Shown in pieces: positions 29,456 to 38,561 of a stretch of 64,000 nt of DNA. Position 1 is the stretch's first letter. Every line of letters begins with the position of its first letter. The notes under the pieces are model-generated. The model did no database searches. It saw only the letters and a program-made list of their open reading frames with translations, and had not been told where the DNA came from. Made by a program: the position numbers and the translations under genes. The stretch lies in assembly GCA_021779935.1 (NCBI GenBank), contig JAJXZT010000001.1, positions 1 to 64,000 on the forward strand, written 5' to 3'. The stretch comes from Acidobacteriota bacterium (GTDB taxonomy: Bacteria; Acidobacteriota; Terriglobia; Terriglobales; Acidobacteriaceae).

Positions 29456-30373
29456 CTATTCGGGCTGACGGTTTCGTGTGGCGACAAGCATGATGAGCAC
29501 GCCTAGAACTACCACGACCGCGCCGGTCAGGCTGGCTTCTACCCCATAAGCGCCGCCAGTGAGCAACGGAGAACCCAGCGCCGATCCGCTGACGATTACG
29601 CTGAAACGGTGCAGTCCACTCACGGGAAGTCCGTAGACCATACCCAACGCGAAGTTCCATCCGAAATGAATGCCGAAGGGTAGCCAGAGCGCCCGAGAGC
29701 GTATGTAGGCGATAGAAAATAGCACTCCGACGAGAATCGTGTTGAGAAATCCCAAACTCCAGAGGCCGCCTGCGTGGGGATTAAACAAGTGCATGCCAGC
29801 AAACACCGCCGACATTGCAAGAATCGCCGCCACCGGCCCCAGAGCATCTATCAGGCGCTGAAAGGGATAACCGCGAAACATCAGTTCTTCAAACATCGCT
29901 CCGACAAGCAAGAGGACAAACACGACGGCCCCGGTGAGCAGCGTCGCGGCGTTCAGATGCACTGCCAGCGTGATGTGACCAAAGCTGACAATCGACACCA
30001 CGGCCAGACTGACCATGGAGGCCCCGATGACAATGCCAAGGAGAATCTCGCGAATCCATCCTGACCGGCGAGGTAGCCCCATGGCGGCAATCGGTGACTG
30101 GTCAGTCTCGTCAAGGACGTGCAGCATGAAACTAAAGCCACCGCTGAGTAGCGCGCAGCCTGCCAGGCGATAGAGCAGGTCCGCAAGGAGAGGATGCGAA
30201 GGAAAGACGACCGCACCGAAGATCTCCGCCGTCCACTGCGCAGCGCCCACGTACATTGCGGAGATCAGGAATCGCCACAATGGATGCAACGTTGCTCCCT
30301 TGTGCGGATGAGGGGCATACGTGCCAGTCGTCAGCACCCCAGGCGGAGCCTCGCTCGGTAATCGATCGGACAT
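29456..30373 (-). CDS. CPBP-family intramembrane metalloprotease
   Basis: A 305-residue polytopic membrane protein (about eight hydrophobic segments) of the CPBP/Abi family related to Rce1 proteases. The family motifs are Glu162-Glu163-x3-Arg167 (EELMFRGYPFQRL), the His motif FAGMHLFNP, and HFGWNFALG. Its substrate is unknown; roles in prenyl-protein processing, bacteriocin immunity or signalling occur in the family. Its ATG overlaps the stop of the upstream GHMP kinase gene (TAATG), so the two are translationally coupled. Confidence 0.88.
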   Translation of the reverse strand: MSDRLPSEAPPGVLTTGTYAPHPHKGATLHPLWRFLISAMYVGAAQWTAEIFGAVVFPSHPLLADLLYRLAGCALLSGGFSFMLHVLDETDQSPIAAMGLPRRSGWIREILLGIVIGASMVSLAVVSIVSFGHITLAVHLNAATLLTGAVVFVLLLVGAMFEELMFRGYPFQRLIDALGPVAAILAMSAVFAGMHLFNPHAGGLWSLGFLNTILVGVLFSIAYIRSRALWLPFGIHFGWNFALGMVYGLPVSGLHRFSVIVSGSALGSPLLTGGAYGVEASLTGAVVVVLGVLIMLVATRNRQPE

Positions 30374-31419
30374 TATGCCCGGGCTTTCGCCGCCTCCTGC
30401 TTAACTGTCACACCATTGCGCACTACACCGAACGGCAGAACGTGTCCGCCTGCCGCAGTGACGGCTTTCTCAACCCGCTCGCGAGCGCCAGTCTCCACCT
30501 GGATCAGCACACAGCCACCGCCGCCGGCTCCGCAGACCTTGGCAGCGCGGCCGCCATTCTTGCGCGCGACTTCAATCAGTCCATCAATAAGAGGCGTGGT
30601 GATTCCAGGAGCGTTGGATTTGCGAAGCTTCCACTCCTCGCGCAGAAGCCTGGCAACCTCGTCCCAGTCAGCGGCGGCAACGGCCTGATGCATGGCTTTT
30701 GCGATGGCGGCAATTCGGTCGAAGTTGCGATGAACCTTGCGTTCGCCGCCAATGTGAGACTTGAAGACCTCCCAGTTGTTGATGCCGGACTGGCGCGGCG
30801 CTCCGGTGTAGACGAGGGCGAAGCGCTTCTCCATCTCACCAGCATTCACGGCGATTTCCTCGCGATGGATTCCATCGACATCGAGATGGATCGCGCTGAC
30901 CCCGCCGAATAGCGGCGGATAGTAATCCTGGCATCCAGTTGGAACGCGGATGAGTTGAGCCTCGACGTTCTGGGCGATTACCCGGATCTGTTCTTTCGCC
31001 AGCTTATTCCCAGTGAAGTTCGCCAAGGCAGCCGTGGTGGCAATCATCAGCGCTGACGATCCCGAAATGCCAGCCCCTGCCGGCGATTCTGAGTTTGTCT
31101 CCAGCCGGAAACCACCCCGGGGTTCGAAAAACTTCACGAGGTAAGCTGCCAGCGCATGCGAGTAATCCCTCGCGGCTGCCAGCTCCGCCAGATTCTTGAA
31201 ACGGTCGGTCCTACCGGTATCGAGAGATTTCAGCTCAATTGCGCTGCCAGTAGTTGGAGTGATACGGCAAGTCGTAAAGACCGGCACGGCGACGTTGACC
31301 GTAGTCGCGCCATCGTGAAAGAGATAGAGCGGCCAAATATCCAGGGTGCCGCCCGCGAGATCGCAGCGGCAAGCCGTCCGCGAAACAATTGACTGATGAT
31401 TTCCTGACTTCTGGGCCAT
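30373..31419 (-). CDS. GHMP-family sugar kinase
   Basis: A 348-residue kinase of the galactokinase/homoserine/mevalonate/phosphomevalonate family. The N-terminal substrate motif is DLAGGTLDIWPL, the ATP-binding loop SPAGAGISGSSALM, and the C-terminal glycine motif VCGAGGGGCVLI. The pattern resembles D-glycero-D-manno-heptose 7-phosphate kinases and related sugar kinases, so a sugar substrate is likely. The ATG at 31419 removes 22 non-conserved residues of the longer frame. It lies 25 bp downstream of the decarboxylase gene and overlaps the CPBP gene by one base. Confidence 0.82.
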   Translation of the reverse strand: MAQKSGNHQSIVSRTACRCDLAGGTLDIWPLYLFHDGATTVNVAVPVFTTCRITPTTGSAIELKSLDTGRTDRFKNLAELAAARDYSHALAAYLVKFFEPRGGFRLETNSESPAGAGISGSSALMIATTAALANFTGNKLAKEQIRVIAQNVEAQLIRVPTGCQDYYPPLFGGVSAIHLDVDGIHREEIAVNAGEMEKRFALVYTGAPRQSGINNWEVFKSHIGGERKVHRNFDRIAAIAKAMHQAVAAADWDEVARLLREEWKLRKSNAPGITTPLIDGLIEVARKNGGRAAKVCGAGGGGCVLIQVETGARERVEKAVTAAGGHVLPFGVVRNGVTVKQEAAKARA

Positions 31420-31444
31420 AAATAGTCTTAAACACCGTACCAAG

Positions 31445-32875
31445 TTATTGCGCGGTGCGGGCCATGATAGCCCGCGCGGCGGCAAGGGTCTCGGTTACCA
31501 CGGCTTCGACGTCCGACGTGGTGCTCCGATGATTCACGATACAAGCTCGCAAGGAAAATTTCCCCTGAATATTGGCGTTCGAGATGTAGACCTTTCGCTG
31601 GTCTATCACCGTTTGGAGCACCTGTTGATTCAGGGCATTCAGGTCAGTTCCGGCGGGAGCATCCACGAACCGGAAGCACACGGCACTTAGAGCGACCGGA
31701 GCCAGAAGTTCCAGGGAGTGCTCTTGCGCAATGCGGGTCGCGAGATGCCGCGCAAGGCGCATGTCTTCCCCAATGGACTCCCGAAAAGCCCGCATGCCGT
31801 GGTACCGGATGGAGAGCCATAACTTGAGCGCACGGAAGCGCCGGGACAGTTCCATCGACTCTTCAAAGAAAGCAAAGCCCTCAATCGGGTCGCTGATCAG
31901 AGACTTGGCATAATCGCCGGAATGCGCAAACACTTGTTGGGCCATGGCAGAGTCGCGGTAAAGCAGACACCCGCAATCGGCTGGCTGATAGAGCCACTTG
32001 TGCGGATCGAGCGAAACGGAGTCGGCCCGGCCCATCCCGGCGAACTTCTCCGGCACAGCCATTGCGGCAAGCGCTCCGTACGCGCCATCTACGTGCATCC
32101 AGATATTCTGCCGTCGTGCGATCTCCGCGATGGCTTCCATGTCGTCGATACTGCCGGTGGCCGTAGTACCGGCCGATGCCACAATCGCCACGGGAACTTT
32201 ACCTGCGCGCATATCCGTGTCAATGGCGTGATCGAGCGCGGTCACATCCATCCTAAAAGATTGATCGACAGGTATCAGTTTTATCGCATCGTAGCCAAGG
32301 CCGAGAATGGCAGATGCCTTCGCCATCGACATGTGAGCTTCCGCCGAGGTGTAGATAACCGGCTGTCGAATATCACGGGGCATGCCGGTCCGGCTCGCCC
32401 CTGGCAAGGCACGCTCCCGGGCCATGCAAAGGGCCATGAGGTTTGCCGACGATCCTCCGCCGGTTAGGCTGCCGGTGAAACCTTTGCAACCGATTGCGTC
32501 CGCGAGCCAGCCAACAACGGTGCGCTCTATGGCTACCGCAGACGGTCCCGATCGCCACGCGGTAACATTCTGGTTTAAAACACTTGCCGCCAGATCCGCC
32601 AGGGCAGCCACTGGCTCTCCCGATCCAAAGACATAACCGAAAAATCGTGGCCCGGTGACACGTCCGTTTGCAAAAACATCTGGCATCGCCTCCAGTGACG
32701 CTTCACCAAGGCCGTCTTCAGGCGAAGAGCCGCCGAATAATTGCTCCGTCTGTTGCCCCGAGCAATGGGGGAAAGACGGCAGCTTATCAATATTTTGCAG
32801 GTACTCTGCGGTCAGATCCACAATTCGGTTGGACAGCTTGCGGTACTCCGATGAAGAAACGGGCAATCGACTCAT
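31445..32875 (-). CDS. PLP-dependent group II amino-acid decarboxylase
   Basis: A protein of about 476 residues in the aromatic-L-amino-acid/glutamate decarboxylase family. The PLP lysine is in SLDPHKWLYQP, the cofactor-contacting His and Asp in WMHVDGAYG, and the N-terminal family motif HPRF-like segment reads NGRVTGPRFFGYVFG. The substrate (aromatic amino acid, aspartate or other) cannot be fixed by eye. The start is uncertain: ATG 32875 has GGAGG about 14 bases upstream, and 32920 is an alternative. It probably heads an operon with the sugar kinase and CPBP genes. Confidence 0.82.
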   Translation of the reverse strand: MSRLPVSSSEYRKLSNRIVDLTAEYLQNIDKLPSFPHCSGQQTEQLFGGSSPEDGLGEASLEAMPDVFANGRVTGPRFFGYVFGSGEPVAALADLAASVLNQNVTAWRSGPSAVAIERTVVGWLADAIGCKGFTGSLTGGGSSANLMALCMARERALPGASRTGMPRDIRQPVIYTSAEAHMSMAKASAILGLGYDAIKLIPVDQSFRMDVTALDHAIDTDMRAGKVPVAIVASAGTTATGSIDDMEAIAEIARRQNIWMHVDGAYGALAAMAVPEKFAGMGRADSVSLDPHKWLYQPADCGCLLYRDSAMAQQVFAHSGDYAKSLISDPIEGFAFFEESMELSRRFRALKLWLSIRYHGMRAFRESIGEDMRLARHLATRIAQEHSLELLAPVALSAVCFRFVDAPAGTDLNALNQQVLQTVIDQRKVYISNANIQGKFSLRACIVNHRSTTSDVEAVVTETLAAARAIMARTAQ

Positions 32876-32943
32876 AACGCGACTGAAAGCCTCCAGAACG
32901 ACAGCCGTCCATCGTAACATTTGATGTTCTAGCACTGTCGTGC

Positions 32944-33497
32944 GTGAACTCTTCCGAAATAGATCAAAGGCACAAGAGTGGCTGGCAAGTACCCGAGATT
33001 TCAGCGAGAATTCATCGGCACATCTCGATGTTTGAAACGACAATCGGAGCAGCGAATCCTGATCGCGAGGGCGATTTGAGAACTGTGTATGGCGAGGCAA
33101 TCATCGAACCATGGATGTTTGGTGAATCCTCGGAGTGCGGGGATAATTTCAGCCTATCCGCCAAAAGCCTTACCTGGCATCGGTTTTGGAGGTTCTTATA
33201 TAACTTGGCTATAGAACCTGGCGTGGTCACGAATGTAGGCTTGGAAAACATCACGCGGTAAACGCGACGGGGCACATTGGTGCCATTCGCTACGTTTCTG
33301 GATTTACAGGTTTCGATCAAACAAATGTGGTGAGTGTTGATTTCGTGAGTGGCGTCGATGATTCGGAAGGGGACATTCGACGTTCTCTTCAGCTTAGCTT
33401 CAACTTTATTGCTGTAGCCTTGTCGACGAGCACAAAGAACGAGATGTGCGAATTTTTATCGAGATTCATAGGACAGAACCGGGTTTACATCAGCTAA
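32944..33497 (+). pseudogene. Possible decayed ORF, two fragments in different frames
   Basis: This patch is AT-richer than its surroundings. A 105-codon frame runs 32944-33261. A second frame, open from 33204 to a stop at 33495-33497, encodes a protein-like stretch (YVSGFTGFDQTNVVSVDF, FNFIAVALSTSTKNEMCEF) but has no start codon. One frameshift near 33260 would join them into about 180 codons. I recognise no family. It may be a gene remnant, or the frames may be chance; no promoter or ribosome site is evident. Confidence 0.3.
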
Positions 33498-33550
33498 CGA
33501 TGTCTCGGATCAACGTCATCCATTAACCACTAACCGACTAAGAGACCAAG

Positions 33551-33847
33551 ATGAAAGCTGCTACTGACAAGCTAAGTCTGGCATTGCGTGCGATCGCCGA
33601 TCCCACGCGCCGAAAGATCCTCCGCCAACTGCAGAAGACGCAAACCCGGAATGGTAATCCCCCGGGACTCTGCGCCTCCGACATTGAGCAGCGCATCAAG
33701 CTGGCTCAGCCCACTATCTCGCACCACATGAAGATTCTGAAGAAGGCTGGCTTGATCGATACCGCAAAGAACGGCACGTGGGTGTGGTATCGGAGAAACG
33801 AAGTTGCGCTGCGCGGCCTGCGAAAGAACCTGCAGTCCGAACTATAA
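33551..33847 (+). CDS. ArsR-type winged-helix regulator
   Basis: A 98-residue single-domain regulator. The ArsR-like winged HTH spans nearly the whole protein: ALRAIADPTRRKILRQL, then the recognition helix LAQPTISHHMKILKKAGL and a wing with TWVWYRRN. No metal-binding ELCVCDL-type cysteine pair is present; one Cys (LCASDIE) lies before the recognition helix, so metal sensing is not supported. The spacer between helices 2 and 3 contains an unusual Gln/Asn/Gly-rich insert. It sits alone before a terminator, so the target is unknown. Confidence 0.87.
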   Translation: MKAATDKLSLALRAIADPTRRKILRQLQKTQTRNGNPPGLCASDIEQRIKLAQPTISHHMKILKKAGLIDTAKNGTWVWYRRNEVALRGLRKNLQSEL

Positions 33848-33865
33848 ACATTGCCCAACGAAATA

Positions 33866-33886
33866 AGGCGGCCCACGTGGCCGCCT
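33866..33886. terminator. Bidirectional terminator
   Basis: A perfect 8-bp stem AGGCGGCC/GGCCGCCT with a 5-base loop, followed on the plus strand by TCTTTCCGTTTTT, between converging genes. Confidence 0.8.
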
Positions 33887-33913
33887 CTTTCCGTTTTTCC
33901 TGATAACGATGCT

Positions 33914-34846
33914 CTACCGCGATATTGAAGAGAACAAATCGGTAGTCAGCAAAGCCTGGAATTTCTGATCGTCAGCCTTGAAATTCAACAACAACTTGCC
34001 GCTGTTCGAGTCCACCGTCATGCCGTCGAGGGCGACCTTCTCTGCGGGTGTGGCGTTCAGACGCTTGTACATCATGCCGGCCTGTATCAGGGACGACAGC
34101 GTTGCGGCAGTCATGGTGTCAGACGTGAGAACCGTGAGATTGAAACGCACGCCGTTAGAGAAGTCCACGGTGTACTCGGAACCGAGCAAGCGCTTCTTGA
34201 TGGTGTCGTAGTCGGCGAGAGAAGATGCACTGCCGAGCGCGGACTTCATCATGTTCTGGGTGCCATCCTGATCCAGAACGCTCCATACTGGCCCATCCTG
34301 TACGTCGCCAATCATGCCTGAAATCGAGGGATTGCTCCCGACGCCTTCCGCCTGGCTGTCGTAAACATCCAGCGCATTCTTCATAGCGGCCAAGTCCCCG
34401 AAGACCATCGTGTTCGGATCGAGGAAGGTCATGAGAAGACCCGAACCCGTCGGATAGATCGCGTTATGCCCGTACATTTCGGGCTTGACCTTCTTGGTGC
34501 GCATGCGGGCGACAAAGGATTTTGGCTGGAAATTCCCTTGTGCAATCCCAACGCTGCGCACGGCACTTCCCTGCCGGAATAGCACAAAGACCAGTTGGTC
34601 CATGTCCTTGTCCGGGTCTACTCCCATCCCTTTGATAGCTTTTTCGAACTCCTTCAGGTTGTCCGGCATAACGCGGCCCTTCAAGGCCATTCCGCTGGGA
34701 GAATCGCGCAATGCGCGATAGTCCACGGAAATGATCTGCTGGACGTTCTTCGGAATTACGTTTCTTGCGTTCGTGCCAAGGGGAGCCGCCAAGGCGGCAC
34801 CGCTTAGCAGCACCAAGGCTGCGATCGTCAGGAAACACTGTTTCAT
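33914..34846 (-). CDS. Hypothetical secreted protein
   Basis: A 310-residue exported protein with a clear signal peptide (MKQCFLTIAALVLLSGAALA). The mature part has two similar-looking halves with DYRALRDSP, DQLVFVLFRQG, GSGLLMTFLDPNTMVFGD and a C-terminal LNATPAEKVALDG segment. It resembles uncharacterised acidobacterial periplasmic proteins; I cannot assign a function. ATG 34846 is set by the signal peptide; the longer frame from 34942 runs back to the neighbouring gene's stop. It lies 96 bp downstream of ftcD on the same strand. Confidence 0.72.
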   Translation of the reverse strand: MKQCFLTIAALVLLSGAALAAPLGTNARNVIPKNVQQIISVDYRALRDSPSGMALKGRVMPDNLKEFEKAIKGMGVDPDKDMDQLVFVLFRQGSAVRSVGIAQGNFQPKSFVARMRTKKVKPEMYGHNAIYPTGSGLLMTFLDPNTMVFGDLAAMKNALDVYDSQAEGVGSNPSISGMIGDVQDGPVWSVLDQDGTQNMMKSALGSASSLADYDTIKKRLLGSEYTVDFSNGVRFNLTVLTSDTMTAATLSSLIQAGMMYKRLNATPAEKVALDGMTVDSNSGKLLLNFKADDQKFQALLTTDLFSSISR

Positions 34847-34942
34847 AATGGCTATTGTACCTCTGTTTCCAAACACTCCGAAGCGCGGAAATACTCGCGG
34901 AAATTGGCCGGTGCCTCCCGGCTCTGGGCGAGACCAGGACAT

Positions 34943-36424
34943 TCATCTCCGCAAGGAGGAAATTTTTTCCTTCGTAGCACGTACAAATTCCTCTTTTTGT
35001 CCTGCCGCGAAGGATTCCAGGTTGATCTCGACGTTGGCAAGGGCACCGTCTACGGCAGCGCGTGAAAGCGCAGCCGCCACCGTAAGGTCGGATGCCATTC
35101 TCGGATTCGTGATTGGCTTAAGCGATTCGACGATCCTGCCAATCTCGTGGGACTTCTCGGCGACACCAAGCGGCACAGTTGCAGCCTGACGAATTGCCGC
35201 GTTGACTGCGGCAGCTCCCTCTGGATTGTCCTTTGACGCCTTATATGCGGCCACCATGCCTTTGTAAGACTCGGCATCCGCATCAATCGCGGCCTTCAAC
35301 TCTTCGCGAAGTTGCGAGAGCCGTGCCAGTGCGTCACTCAACGGTTGCTCATACTGAAGATAGGCCTTCTTGCCACGGGACATTCCGGCAACCATGCCGG
35401 CCAGTCCTGCTGCCATCGCTCCCGCCGCGGCGGATGCACTTCCTCCACCTGGCACAGCGTTGGGAGCAGCCAGTTGTTCCACAAACGGCTCCACGCCGGC
35501 GCGGAGGCCGCCAACCACGGCCTTTCCACCCATCACGGATGCGAGCCGATTCTCCAGGATCAGCGACGAATCGAAATTCTCGACTTGCAGGAACCATTCA
35601 GCAGCATCTTCGAGAGCCTTTTTCGGAATCAGGCCGACGATCTCGCTTGAAAGCGGCATGACGCCATAACGCGCAGCCTCTCGCTTCACGAATTCGAAGA
35701 CCCGCGCAATCGGCGTCTGGTCGGTGTCCGTCAGGTTCATGGATACCTGCGCCAATCCGCGCACGGGAACGCCCATGCCCTTGACGTAACGCAGGCCACC
35801 ATTGGAGAAGCGCACGGCCTTGCCGATCTTCTTTGCGATGTCGACATCCGGGGTATTGAGGTAAACGTTGTAAGCGACGAGGAACTTGCGTGCACCGACG
35901 ACCGTCGCGCCAGCCGTGGGATGGACTGCGGGATCACCGAAGTCGGGCGCGCGATCGGGGTTCTTTGGCAACTCTTCGCGCAAGCCTTCAAATTGGCCCT
36001 TGCGAATGTTCTCCAGGTTGGTGCGCTCCGGGCGCTGCGCGGCAGCTTCGTAGAGAAAAACGGGAATTCTGTAGCGCTTCCAGATTTCGGCACCAACGAA
36101 ACGCGCCATCTGAACACAGTCTTCGAGGGTTACACCGTCGATGGGGATGAATGGAACGACATCGGTTGCGCCCATGCGAGGGTGTGCGCCGGTGTGCTTT
36201 GTGAGATCAATTAACTCAGCAGCCTTGCCGACGCCGCGCAACACGGCTTCCATGATGGGAGCGCGATCGCCTACCAGGGTGATGACACAACGGTTATGGT
36301 CCGCATCCATCTCGCGGTCCAGTAAATAGACGCCATCCATCTTCATCGCTTCAAGGATGGCATCGACTTTGGCCTTATCACGGCCCTCGGAAAAATTAGG
36401 TACGCATTCAATCAGTGCAGGCAT
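34943..36424 (-). CDS. ftcD: Formiminotransferase-cyclodeaminase (bifunctional)
   Basis: A 493-residue fusion of glutamate formiminotransferase (residues 1 to about 300) and formimidoyl-tetrahydrofolate cyclodeaminase (about 310-493). It passes the formimino group of histidine breakdown to tetrahydrofolate and then releases ammonia. N-terminal motifs are ECVPNFSEGRD, the catalytic-histidine region TGAHPRMGATDVVPF and RYGVMPLSSEIVGLIP. The C-terminal domain has AAPNAVPGGGSASAAAGAMA and a helical bundle. Such fusions are usual in animals and occur in some bacteria. No other hut gene is nearby. Confidence 0.93.
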   Translation of the reverse strand: MPALIECVPNFSEGRDKAKVDAILEAMKMDGVYLLDREMDADHNRCVITLVGDRAPIMEAVLRGVGKAAELIDLTKHTGAHPRMGATDVVPFIPIDGVTLEDCVQMARFVGAEIWKRYRIPVFLYEAAAQRPERTNLENIRKGQFEGLREELPKNPDRAPDFGDPAVHPTAGATVVGARKFLVAYNVYLNTPDVDIAKKIGKAVRFSNGGLRYVKGMGVPVRGLAQVSMNLTDTDQTPIARVFEFVKREAARYGVMPLSSEIVGLIPKKALEDAAEWFLQVENFDSSLILENRLASVMGGKAVVGGLRAGVEPFVEQLAAPNAVPGGGSASAAAGAMAAGLAGMVAGMSRGKKAYLQYEQPLSDALARLSQLREELKAAIDADAESYKGMVAAYKASKDNPEGAAAVNAAIRQAATVPLGVAEKSHEIGRIVESLKPITNPRMASDLTVAAALSRAAVDGALANVEINLESFAAGQKEEFVRATKEKISSLRR

Positions 36425-36466
36425 AAGTAGAAAGTAGAAAGGACAAAGTTAAAAGTCAAAAGGATA
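36425..36466. repeat. Low-complexity purine-rich repeat, left copy
   Basis: An AAAG/TAGAAAG-type low-complexity stretch on the plus strand, immediately downstream of the four-helix-bundle gene. A similar stretch in the opposite orientation lies at 36855-36893, so the two frame the gene as imperfect inverted repeats. Confidence 0.5.
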
Positions 36467-36468
36467 CA

Positions 36469-36858
36469 TTACCGCCTTGTACGTGATCTTGCGGCCGTAA
36501 AGATCGCAACGAGCTCACCGGCCTCCCGTATCAGACTTGCCAACTTCTGCGGTGAAACAACGCTGCCATCTCGCAGCAACTCAAGCCAAAACTGGCTTTC
36601 GTCGGCTTCTTCCACCACTACACATAGCTTCGAGATGAACTCCGCCCGGCTCCGTGCACGCTGTGCGGCGCGATAGTTGGCGGCCACCGACGTCGCAGCT
36701 CGTAATAATTGCCGCCCCAACACCTGGGCATCCGCACGCTGCGGTAATGCCTTGTAGAGCCGCATTACGCGTAACGCGAAGTTCTTTGTCCGATCACACA
36801 GGTCAGTTCTGGCCCCATTCATCACCGGTTGCGATGCTTCCATCTGCTGGTTTTTCAC
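36469..36858 (-). CDS. Four-helix-bundle protein (23S rRNA intervening-sequence type)
   Basis: A protein of up to 129 residues in the four-helix-bundle family first found encoded in 23S rRNA intervening sequences. Hallmarks are a helix with FALRVMRLYKALP, LGRQLLRAATSVAANYRAAQRARS, EFISKLCVVVEEADESQFWLELL and a final helix ending in ARSRTRR. The fold is known but the function is not; a nucleic-acid link has been proposed. Any of the ATGs at 36858, 36843 or 36822 could be the start. The gene is framed by inverted purine/pyrimidine low-complexity DNA, which hints at a mobile or passenger element. Confidence 0.85.
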   Translation of the reverse strand: MKNQQMEASQPVMNGARTDLCDRTKNFALRVMRLYKALPQRADAQVLGRQLLRAATSVAANYRAAQRARSRAEFISKLCVVVEEADESQFWLELLRDGSVVSPQKLASLIREAGELVAIFTAARSRTRR

Positions 36859-36893
36859 CTTGTACTTTTCCCTTTACACTTTTTACTTCCTAA
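36855..36893. repeat. Low-complexity pyrimidine-rich repeat, right copy
   Basis: A CTTTT/ACTTTTT-type stretch on the plus strand at the start of the four-helix-bundle gene, the mirror image of the purine-rich stretch at 36425-36466. Confidence 0.5.
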
Positions 36894-37491
36894 ACCACGT
36901 ATAGCCCAATGTGAACTGCACGCTGGCGTTTACACCAGGATTGTGGTTGCCGATGGAGGCATTGGAAATATGGGTGGCGCGGATGTCCAAGGTGATGGCG
37001 CGGTTCGGACGGGTGAAGATGTGCATGCCAAATCCGGCTCCGGACTGGAAGTTGATCTGGGCAGTGTCTCCCGGAGGGATATTCTCCGTGGTCCAGAGGA
37101 GCCCTCCCACGGCTTCTACGAAAGGAACGACCTTTTTCCCGCTGGTGAAGTTCCACTTCATGACCAGGGGATTGAAGCCGAAGCCGTAGACGCTCTTATA
37201 ATTTGGCCAGGAAACCACTTCGACGGGCGTCAGTTCGGAGTCGAGTTCAAAGGTTCCGCGAAACAACCCGCTTCCCTTCTGCCCAGTCATCACCCGTCCA
37301 ATCCGTCCACCGGCCCGAAAGAAATGGACACCCGAACGCAACCCGATGCCGTTTCCACCGCCAGCAAAGACACCAGCATTCCAGTGTTCCTTGTGCAGCA
37401 GGACGGCATCGTCAACCTGTGCGGTGGCACTGAGACACCAGAAGAAGCTCAGTACAATCGTTACGAGAAGCGTGATCGTTCTTTTAGGCAT
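36883..37491 (-). CDS. pagL: PagL-like lipid A 3-O-deacylase
   Basis: A 202-residue outer-membrane beta-barrel of the PagL/acyloxyacyl-hydrolase family, removing the 3-O acyl chain of lipid A. Residues 1-24 are a signal peptide (ending LSATAQ). The family's catalytic pair is present as His174-x-Ser176 in RATHISNASIG, followed by the NPG motif (HNPGVN), and the protein ends in an aromatic residue pattern (LGYTWFRK) typical of outer-membrane proteins. Predicted amphipathic strands cover the length. Deacylation can remodel the surface or reduce immune detection. The gene stands alone. Confidence 0.82.
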   Translation of the reverse strand: MPKRTITLLVTIVLSFFWCLSATAQVDDAVLLHKEHWNAGVFAGGGNGIGLRSGVHFFRAGGRIGRVMTGQKGSGLFRGTFELDSELTPVEVVSWPNYKSVYGFGFNPLVMKWNFTSGKKVVPFVEAVGGLLWTTENIPPGDTAQINFQSGAGFGMHIFTRPNRAITLDIRATHISNASIGNHNPGVNASVQFTLGYTWFRK

Positions 37492-37614
37492 TAGTTCTTC
37501 CGTCGATGTGGAGTGGAAAAGAGAAAATTAACAGGTTGGAAGCATCCTTGCGAGTCAAAAACCTGATACCCGTGGGGCAATTCCGTTTGGCATAGGGTTT
37601 TCGGGCAAGAGAAA

Positions 37615-37636
37615 GGGCCACTCCGGGGAGCGGCCC
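37615..37636 (-). terminator. Terminator after yebC
   Basis: A GGGCC...GGCCC stem with an inner CTCC/GGAG stem; on the minus strand it is followed by TTTCTCTTG. It lies just beyond the yebC stop. Confidence 0.7.
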
Positions 37637-37661
37637 AAATTCAATGAATGGCGTCACGCGG

Positions 37662-38408
37662 CTATCCCGCGACTTCTTCCATTTCTTTCTGGTCGATGTC
37701 GAAGTTCGAGTAAACGTGCTGCACGTCGTCCTGGTCTTCCATGGTTTCCATCAGTCGAATCATGGTCGAAGCCTGTTGGCCGGACAGTTTGATATAGTTC
37801 TGCGGGATCATCCCAATCTCAGCGACTTCCGGCGTGTAGCCCGCTTTCTTCACCGCTTCAAGGACCGATTCAAACGAGCCAGGATCGGTCAGAATCTCCC
37901 AGTTGTCGCCGTCGTCCTTCAGATCCTCGGCACCGCTTTCCAACACCAGGTTCATGAGATCGTCTTCCTTGGCCTGTGCCTTGGGGATGACGATGTCGCC
38001 TTTCTTGTGGAACATCCAGGCAACCGAACCGGCTTCGCCCATATTTCCACCGTTCTTACCGAATGCGTGGCGGATTTCGCTGACCGTGCGGTTGCGGTTG
38101 TCGGTGGAAACCTCCACTAGGATGGCGACGCCTCCCGGGCCGTAGCCTTCGAAGGTGATCTCTTCGTAGTTCACCCCCGGCAATTCGCCCGTACCGCGCT
38201 GAATGGCACGCTTGATGTTGTCGGCAGGCATATTTTCAGCCTTGGCCGCCGTTATCGCTCCGCGCAGTCTGGGGTTCTTTTCAGGATCACCGCCGTTCTT
38301 GGCGGCCATGGTGATTTCCCTGATCAGACGGGTGAAGATTTTGCCGCGCTTAGCATCCAGCGCGCCCTTCTTGTGCTTAATTGTGGCCCATTTTGAGTGG
38401 CCAGACAT
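37662..38408 (-). CDS. yebC: YebC/PmpR-family regulator
   Basis: A 248-residue YebC/TACO1-type protein, a conserved family linked to transcription control and to relief of ribosome stalling. The N-terminal signature is [25 protein letters not shown] (start of the first domain), followed by [30 protein letters not shown] and an acidic C-terminal domain. Full length, with ATG 38408 at the family's usual start. It has its own terminator. Confidence 0.95.
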   Translation of the reverse strand: MSGHSKWATIKHKKGALDAKRGKIFTRLIREITMAAKNGGDPEKNPRLRGAITAAKAENMPADNIKRAIQRGTGELPGVNYEEITFEGYGPGGVAILVEVSTDNRNRTVSEIRHAFGKNGGNMGEAGSVAWMFHKKGDIVIPKAQAKEDDLMNLVLESGAEDLKDDGDNWEILTDPGSFESVLEAVKKAGYTPEVAEIGMIPQNYIKLSGQQASTMIRLMETMEDQDDVQHVYSNFDIDQKEMEEVAG

Positions 38409-38561
38409 GCCAACCTCGTTGAATAGAAGGATTTCGGTTTTGATAAGGCGCGCACGGCCCCGTAAGGGACTCGGGAGCGCACGAATGCCGCTAAACCAGT
38501 GCAGGCAACGTGAAATTATAGCACGGTCGTACGTGTGAATTGGTAGACAGCGAGGGGCATC

